Source of the DNA: Nocardioides glacieisoli
GTDB lineage: Bacteria > Actinomycetota > Actinomycetes > Propionibacteriales > Nocardioidaceae
DNA: 64,000 nt
Assembly: GCF_004137245.1 (NCBI RefSeq)
Contig: NZ_SDWS01000008.1
Span: 62,001-126,000 of the forward strand
Reading direction: 5' to 3'
Shown here: one piece after another, positions 60,125 to 64,000 of the stretch
Numbering within the stretch: the first letter of the stretch is position 1
Layout: each line of letters starts with the position of its first letter
Notes under the pieces: generated by a model
The model's database searches: none
The model's input: only the letters and a program-made list of their open reading frames with translations
What the model was told of the DNA's origin: nothing
Translations under genes and position numbers: made by a program

Positions 60125-60610
60125 ATGTCCGAACTGAACGGCGCGGTCGACTACGCGCTGGTCGCCTTCCTCGAGGACGGCGACTGGCAGCTGCAGGACA
60201 TCGCCTCGCCCGCCTTCGAGTCCGTCGACTCCCTCAGCCACGCGCTGCGCCAGGTCTCCGGCCCCGACGGCGCCGTCGGCATGATCGCCGTCGACGAGGA
60301 CTTCTTCGTGCTGGTCCGCGTGGTCGGCTCGACCACCCGGGTGCTGCTCTCCGACGTCACCGCGGCCGAGGAGTGGGAGCTCGCGCACTCGGTCGTGGAG
60401 TTCCTCGGCCTCCCCCCGCCCGAGGACGACGACATCGAGGTGCCTGCCGGCGACCTCGACCTGCTCGGCGACCTGGGCCTGCACGCCTACGACATGGGCG
60501 CCCTGCTCGACGACGTCGAGCTCTACCCTGACGACGTGCTGTCCGACATCGCGAGCCGCCTCGGCTTCGGCGACCTCTTCGACGACACCGTGGGGCTCGC
60601 CTCGGCATGA
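60125..60610 (+). CDS. tRNA adenosine deaminase-associated protein
   Basis: 161 residues, an acidic actinobacterial protein always seen next to tad[61 protein letters not shown], then [16 protein letters not shown]. Function not established; probably a partner of TadA. The stop overlaps the tadA start. ATG 60125 is preferred over ATG 60044, because the family start aligns there. Confidence 0.9.
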   Translation: MSELNGAVDYALVAFLEDGDWQLQDIASPAFESVDSLSHALRQVSGPDGAVGMIAVDEDFFVLVRVVGSTTRVLLSDVTAAEEWELAHSVVEFLGLPPPEDDDIEVPAGDLDLLGDLGLHAYDMGALLDDVELYPDDVLSDIASRLGFGDLFDDTVGLASA

Positions 60611-61092
60611 CCACGCTGGTGACCTGGGACGAGCCCATGCGGCTGGCCCTCGCCGAGGCGCGGGACGCCCTGGCCGGTGACGACGTACCGGTCGGCGCCG
60701 TCGTGCTCGACGAGTCCGGCGCGGTCATCGGCACGGGCCGCAACACCCGCGAGGCCGAGGGCGACCCGACCGGTCACGCGGAGGTCGTCGCGCTGCGTGC
60801 GGCTGCCGCCACCCGCGGTGAGTGGCGGCTGACCGGCTGCACCCTCGTCGTCACCCTCGAGCCGTGCACGATGTGTGCCGGTGCCCTCGTGCTCGCCCGG
60901 GTCGACCGCCTCGTCTTCGGGGCGTACGACGACAAGCTGGGCGCCGTCGGCTCGCTCTGGGACGTGGTCCGCGACCGCCGCCTCAACCACCGGCCCGAGG
61001 TCGTGGCCGGCGTGCTCGCCGCCGACTCGACCACGCTGCTGGACGACTTCTTCGCCCGCCACCGGCTGCCCGGCAGGCACGAGGCGACATGA
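60607..61092 (+). CDS. tadA: tRNA-specific adenosine deaminase TadA
   Basis: 161 residues. Converts A34 to inosine in tRNA-Arg(ACG). Zinc/catalytic motifs HAE (57-59) and PCTMC (86-90) are intact, with [12 protein letters not shown] upstream and [29 protein letters not shown] after. 4-bp overlaps with both neighbours. Confidence 0.95.
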   Translation: MTTLVTWDEPMRLALAEARDALAGDDVPVGAVVLDESGAVIGTGRNTREAEGDPTGHAEVVALRAAAATRGEWRLTGCTLVVTLEPCTMCAGALVLARVDRLVFGAYDDKLGAVGSLWDVVRDRRLNHRPEVVAGVLAADSTTLLDDFFARHRLPGRHEAT

Positions 61093-61568
61093 CGGACGTA
61101 CGCCGTGCCACCACAACCGACGCAGAGGTGCTTGCCCGGCTGCTGTGGGACTTCAACACCGAGTTCGAGACCGAGGTCGACGACGTCGAAGTCCTGGAGG
61201 TCCGCTTCGCCCGGCTGCTCGAGCTCGACGACATCGTCGCGGTGCTCGCCGAGGACGACAGCACCCCAGTGGCGTTCGCCCTCGTGAGCCTGCGCCCGGC
61301 CATCTGGTTCGACGGCCCGGCGTCGCAGCTCGAGGAGCTCTACGTCGTGCCGACGCTGCGCGACCGCGGGATCGGCACGCAGGTCCTCGACCTGTGCCGC
61401 CGGCTGGTGCGCGAGAAGGGCTCGCCCGAGATGCACATCGGCGTCGACGAGGTCGACACGGACACCCGCCGGTTCTACGAGCGCCACGGCTTCGTGAACA
61501 TCGAGGAGGGCGTCGACTACCGGATGCTCTACTACGTCGGCCCGACCGCGCCGCCGTCAGCCGGCTGA
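61089..61568 (+). CDS. GNAT-family N-acetyltransferase
   Basis: 159 residues. The acetyl-CoA loop is QLEELYVVPTLRDRGIGTQVLDLCRRLV (R/Q-x-x-G-x-G/A pattern RDRGIG), followed by RRFYERHGFVNIE. Substrate unknown. ATG 61089 overlaps the tadA stop, so it is in the tadA operon. The 3' end overlaps the convergent acyltransferase gene by 12 bp. Confidence 0.85.
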   Translation: MTDVRRATTTDAEVLARLLWDFNTEFETEVDDVEVLEVRFARLLELDDIVAVLAEDDSTPVAFALVSLRPAIWFDGPASQLEELYVVPTLRDRGIGTQVLDLCRRLVREKGSPEMHIGVDEVDTDTRRFYERHGFVNIEEGVDYRMLYYVGPTAPPSAG

Positions 61569-62954
61569 GACCATCTCCTCGACACCCTCGACCAGGCACT
61601 CCTCGAGGTCACGGAGGTCCGCGACGGCGCTCGCGTCGACGTTCACGCCGATACACGCGGTGTCGCCGACCGTCACCAGGCACACGGTGAGCGCCGCACC
61701 GGGGAGCGGGCCGAGGACGTACATCCCCTGCACCTCGGCACCCGCCATGAAGCGCTTGCGCGGCGGGCCGGGCAGGGTCAGGACGAAGGCGTCCGGGACG
61801 GCCGCCGTGCGGAGCGCGCCGGCGCCGACGAAGGCAGGCATCCGGTTGAGCAGCGGCGCGGCCGCGTCGAGCACCTCGAGCGCGCGCTCGGTGTGGAGCG
61901 ACAGCACCTCGCCACGCACGGCCGCGACCCGGTCGACCGGGTCCTCGATCGCGAGCGGCCCGGAGATGATCGCGCCGGCGAAGCGGTTGCCGAGGTCGTC
62001 GGCGCGGTCGAGCGAGACCCGCACCCCGACCGGGATCTCACGGACGGGACCGTCCCGTCGCTCGTGGTAGCGGCGGAGCCCGCCGAGAACCAGCGCGACG
62101 GCCGCGTCGTCGAGCGTGCCGCCGCCCTGCCTGGCGACCGCGCGCAGCTGCTCCAGCGGGGCGTCGAGGGTGAGGAACGACCACATCCGCCCGGTGCGCG
62201 GCGACAGCTCGGGCGACGGTGGCGCGGCCTGGGAGACCAGCCGGCGCACGGACGCTCCGTAGCGCAGGGTGGAGGCGAGGACCGCCTGCGGCCGGGTGGC
62301 GGCGAGGCCGAGCCCGCGCAGGGTCGAGAGCGCCGCCTCGGGCAGCGTCGCGACGTCGGTGCGCAGGCCCGAGACCGCGAGGTCGACCGGGTCGGCGGCG
62401 GCCGGCGCCGCGACCTCCTCGCCGACTGGCTTGCGCGCAGTGTGCGCCCGCTTGCCGGACTGGAGCATCGAGAGCAGCTGGACGGTGCCGAGCGGATCGG
62501 CCAGCGCGTGGTGGATCTTGAGGACGTACGCCGCCCCGTCAGGCAGGCCCTCGAAGAGCACGCCCTCCCACAGCGGGCGCGAGCGGTCGAACGGGCGCAG
62601 CGCGATCTGCGCGGCCTGGGCCAGCATCTCCTCGCGGCTCGACACCTGCTCGCGACGCAGGTGGTAGCCCAGGTCGAAGGTCGGGTCGTCGGCCCACGTG
62701 GGCGCAGCGGTCGGCACGACGGGGTCGACGACGCGCTGGCGCAGACGGCGTACGAGCCCGGTGCCCCACTCGGTCGCGGCGACGAAGCGCTTCCAGTCCG
62801 GCGCCCGGTCGAGGTCGATGATCACCGTCGACGTCGACGACTGCACCGGGTGCTGCTCGGAGCGCCACATCAGGGTCTGCATGGGGGTCAGGTCGTTGCC
62901 GGACGTCCATCCTGCGGCGCCGCCCCAGCGCTCGAAGTCTTCACTCTTCGTCAT
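61557..62954 (-). CDS. WS/DGAT-type wax ester synthase/diacylglycerol acyltransferase
   Basis: 465 residues. Makes storage triacylglycerol or wax esters from acyl-CoA. The active-site motif is HHALADP (148-154): the HHxxxD core is kept, but the usual Gly is Pro. The N-terminus has DLTPMQTLMWRSEQ, the middle TRPQAVLASTLRYG, the C-terminus GPPRKRFMAGAEVQGMYVLGPLPGAALTVCLVTVGDTACIGVNVDASAV. ATG 62954 overlaps the stop of the HAD-PlsC gene upstream. Confidence 0.88.
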   Translation of the reverse strand: MTKSEDFERWGGAAGWTSGNDLTPMQTLMWRSEQHPVQSSTSTVIIDLDRAPDWKRFVAATEWGTGLVRRLRQRVVDPVVPTAAPTWADDPTFDLGYHLRREQVSSREEMLAQAAQIALRPFDRSRPLWEGVLFEGLPDGAAYVLKIHHALADPLGTVQLLSMLQSGKRAHTARKPVGEEVAAPAAADPVDLAVSGLRTDVATLPEAALSTLRGLGLAATRPQAVLASTLRYGASVRRLVSQAAPPSPELSPRTGRMWSFLTLDAPLEQLRAVARQGGGTLDDAAVALVLGGLRRYHERRDGPVREIPVGVRVSLDRADDLGNRFAGAIISGPLAIEDPVDRVAAVRGEVLSLHTERALEVLDAAAPLLNRMPAFVGAGALRTAAVPDAFVLTLPGPPRKRFMAGAEVQGMYVLGPLPGAALTVCLVTVGDTACIGVNVDASAVADLRDLEECLVEGVEEMVSAG

Positions 62955-64000
62955 CCGGGCCACCTTGCGAGCGTCTCCTCGAACTTCGTGTGCAGCGCGG
63001 CGATCCGCTCGCTCATGTCGTCGGTGTTCCAGTCGGTCTCGGGCTCGAGCACGCACACGTCGACGACGCCCGGGTTGAGCACGAAGGAGCTGCGGCGCAT
63101 CAGCTCGCCGGTGTTGCGCAGCACCACGGGCACCACCGGCACGCCGGCCTGCGCGGCGAGGTGGAAGGCGCCCTTGCGGAACGGCCCGAGCACCGGCGTC
63201 GCCGACCGCGTCCCCTCCGGGAAGATCATCAGTGAGGTCCCGCTGCGGATCCGCTCGGCGACGCCGTCGAGGGTCGCGCGGGCTGACTCGGAGTCGCCGC
63301 GGTCGATGTAGGCCGGGTCGATGACGACCGAGCCGACGAAGGTGCGCGGGTCCCACCGCGCCTCCTTCTTGGCGACGATCGTGAAGTCGCGCTCGAGGAG
63401 GTTGCCGAGGACCGGGATGTCGAGCGCGCTCTGGTGGTTGGCGACGAAGATCGCGGGCCGGTGGGTCCAGAGCCGCTCGCGGTTGAGCACGTTGAGCGTC
63501 ACGCCGGCCAGCGACATCGGGAGCGAGGTCGCCAGCTTGATCGCGGCGTTGCGCCCCTCCTTCAGGTCACCGCGGAGCAGGCCGTAGGACAGACCGGCGA
63601 CGACGCCCGTGTTCATGCCCGCGAGCGCTGCGGCCGTACGACCCGCAGCGATCAGCGAGCCCCCGACCGGGTCGCTGAGGTCGAGGACCGGCCAGCCGAG
63701 GCGCGCAGCGGCGGATCGCAGGTCGCGGTGCGGGTTGAGGGCGGTCGGGTGACCGACGGAGGAGAGGAACGCGACGTCCTCGTAGCCGTTGCCGTAGGCG
63801 TACGACGTCGACAGGTCGAGGCCGTGCTCGCGCGCGAACGCCCGCACGCCGCTCGCCTTGTGCCGTCCCCACAGCATCGGGCCGTCGGTGGCGCCGGTGA
63901 ACTGGCCGTCCTCGACCACGAGCCGGGTGCACACCAGGTGCTCGACGCCGAGGTCCCGGGCGACCGGCGCAATCTGGTACGACGTCGCGGCGGAGGCCAC
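62951..64000 (-). CDS. HAD-IB hydrolase fused to 1-acylglycerol-3-phosphate acyltransferase (5' end outside window)
   Basis: At least 349 residues; the frame runs off the window end, so the start and the HAD nucleophile motif DxDxT lie beyond 64000. The visible HAD part has TDGPMLWGRHKASGVRAFAREHGLDLSTSYAYGNGYEDVAFLSSVGHPTALNPHRDL. The PlsC part has NHQSALDIPVLG, IVAKKEA, FPEGTRS and PVVPVVLRNTGELM. It is expected to act in phospholipid or triacylglycerol synthesis, in line with the WS/DGAT gene next to it. Confidence 0.88.
   Translation of the reverse strand: MASAATSYQIAPVARDLGVEHLVCTRLVVEDGQFTGATDGPMLWGRHKASGVRAFAREHGLDLSTSYAYGNGYEDVAFLSSVGHPTALNPHRDLRSAAARLGWPVLDLSDPVGGSLIAAGRTAAALAGMNTGVVAGLSYGLLRGDLKEGRNAAIKLATSLPMSLAGVTLNVLNRERLWTHRPAIFVANHQSALDIPVLGNLLERDFTIVAKKEARWDPRTFVGSVVIDPAYIDRGDSESARATLDGVAERIRSGTSLMIFPEGTRSATPVLGPFRKGAFHLAAQAGVPVVPVVLRNTGELMRRSSFVLNPGVVDVCVLEPETDWNTDDMSERIAALHTKFEETLARWPG

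Noticed and set aside
1..64000. CRISPR arrays, rRNA genes, complete insertion sequences, prophage or restriction-modification genes
   Set aside because: I saw no regularly spaced repeats, rRNA sequence, transposase, integrase or phage structural genes in the window.

Overview
High-GC actinobacterial chromosome segment, most like Nocardioides or another Nocardioidaceae member. This placement is inferred from family content (an F420-type nitroreductase, the TadA-associated protein, MenB, RecBCD, the WS/DGAT acyltransferase) and from many TAnnnT-N6/7-start-codon leaderless promoters. No similarity search was run. Most genes are intact, and many neighbours overlap by 4 bp (ATGA).

Layout. 1-8449: recC-recB-recD, DNA end processing. 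8486-10543: an ACT-domain protein, a deazaflavin-dependent nitroreductase-like protein and menB (menaquinone). 10528-12915: a small lower-GC insertion. It duplicates the last 16 bp of menB and carries a Fic AMP-transferase with its own winged helix and two operator copies, plus a DUF3885 gene. No integrase is visible.

12977-20144 is the most interesting region: an RNA quality-control and repair cluster. It has an RlaP-like nucleotidyltransferase, then a 388-bp intergenic region that folds into two structured RNAs, then the Ro60 orthologue (rsr), a small helix-turn-helix protein, Hen1 (3'-terminal 2'-O-methylation) and the three-domain Pnkp (kinase/phosphatase/ligase). The first RNA is a Y RNA whose head is a circularly permuted tRNA mimic: T arm, closed acceptor stem, U8-A9, then D arm. 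It has its own promoter, with a palindrome over the -10. A second, multi-hairpin RNA closed by a long terminal stem follows directly. Ro60, Y RNA and Hen1-Pnkp side by side suggest one system that captures and mends damaged RNA.

20153-31979: a fatty acid hydroxylase/sterol desaturase-like membrane enzyme, a three-gene operon (N-formylglutamate amidohydrolase, DUF1704/QEGLA peptidase, ATP-grasp), a sirtuin, two paralogous orphan histidine kinases, an acyl-CoA dehydrogenase, a frameshifted 2',3'-cyclic RNA phosphodiesterase (thpR) and a VIT-type metal transporter.

31976-39885: maltose/maltodextrin uptake and hydrolysis (malE-malF-malG, GH13 enzyme, APH-like kinase) with a divergent LacI regulator and operator. 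39895-42850: pntAB transhydrogenase. 43070-44941: an unrecognised membrane protein.

44980-59247: a long L-rhamnose catabolic run (ABC importer, mutarotase, isomerase, aldolase-dehydrogenase fusion, kinase) that leads into lutABC. Rhamnose-derived L-lactaldehyde is thus likely oxidised to L-lactate and then pyruvate. A divergent LacI regulator and TGAAA/TTTCA operators control it.

59372-64000: upp, the TadA pair, a GNAT acetyltransferase, a WS/DGAT acyltransferase and a HAD-PlsC fusion cut off by the window end.
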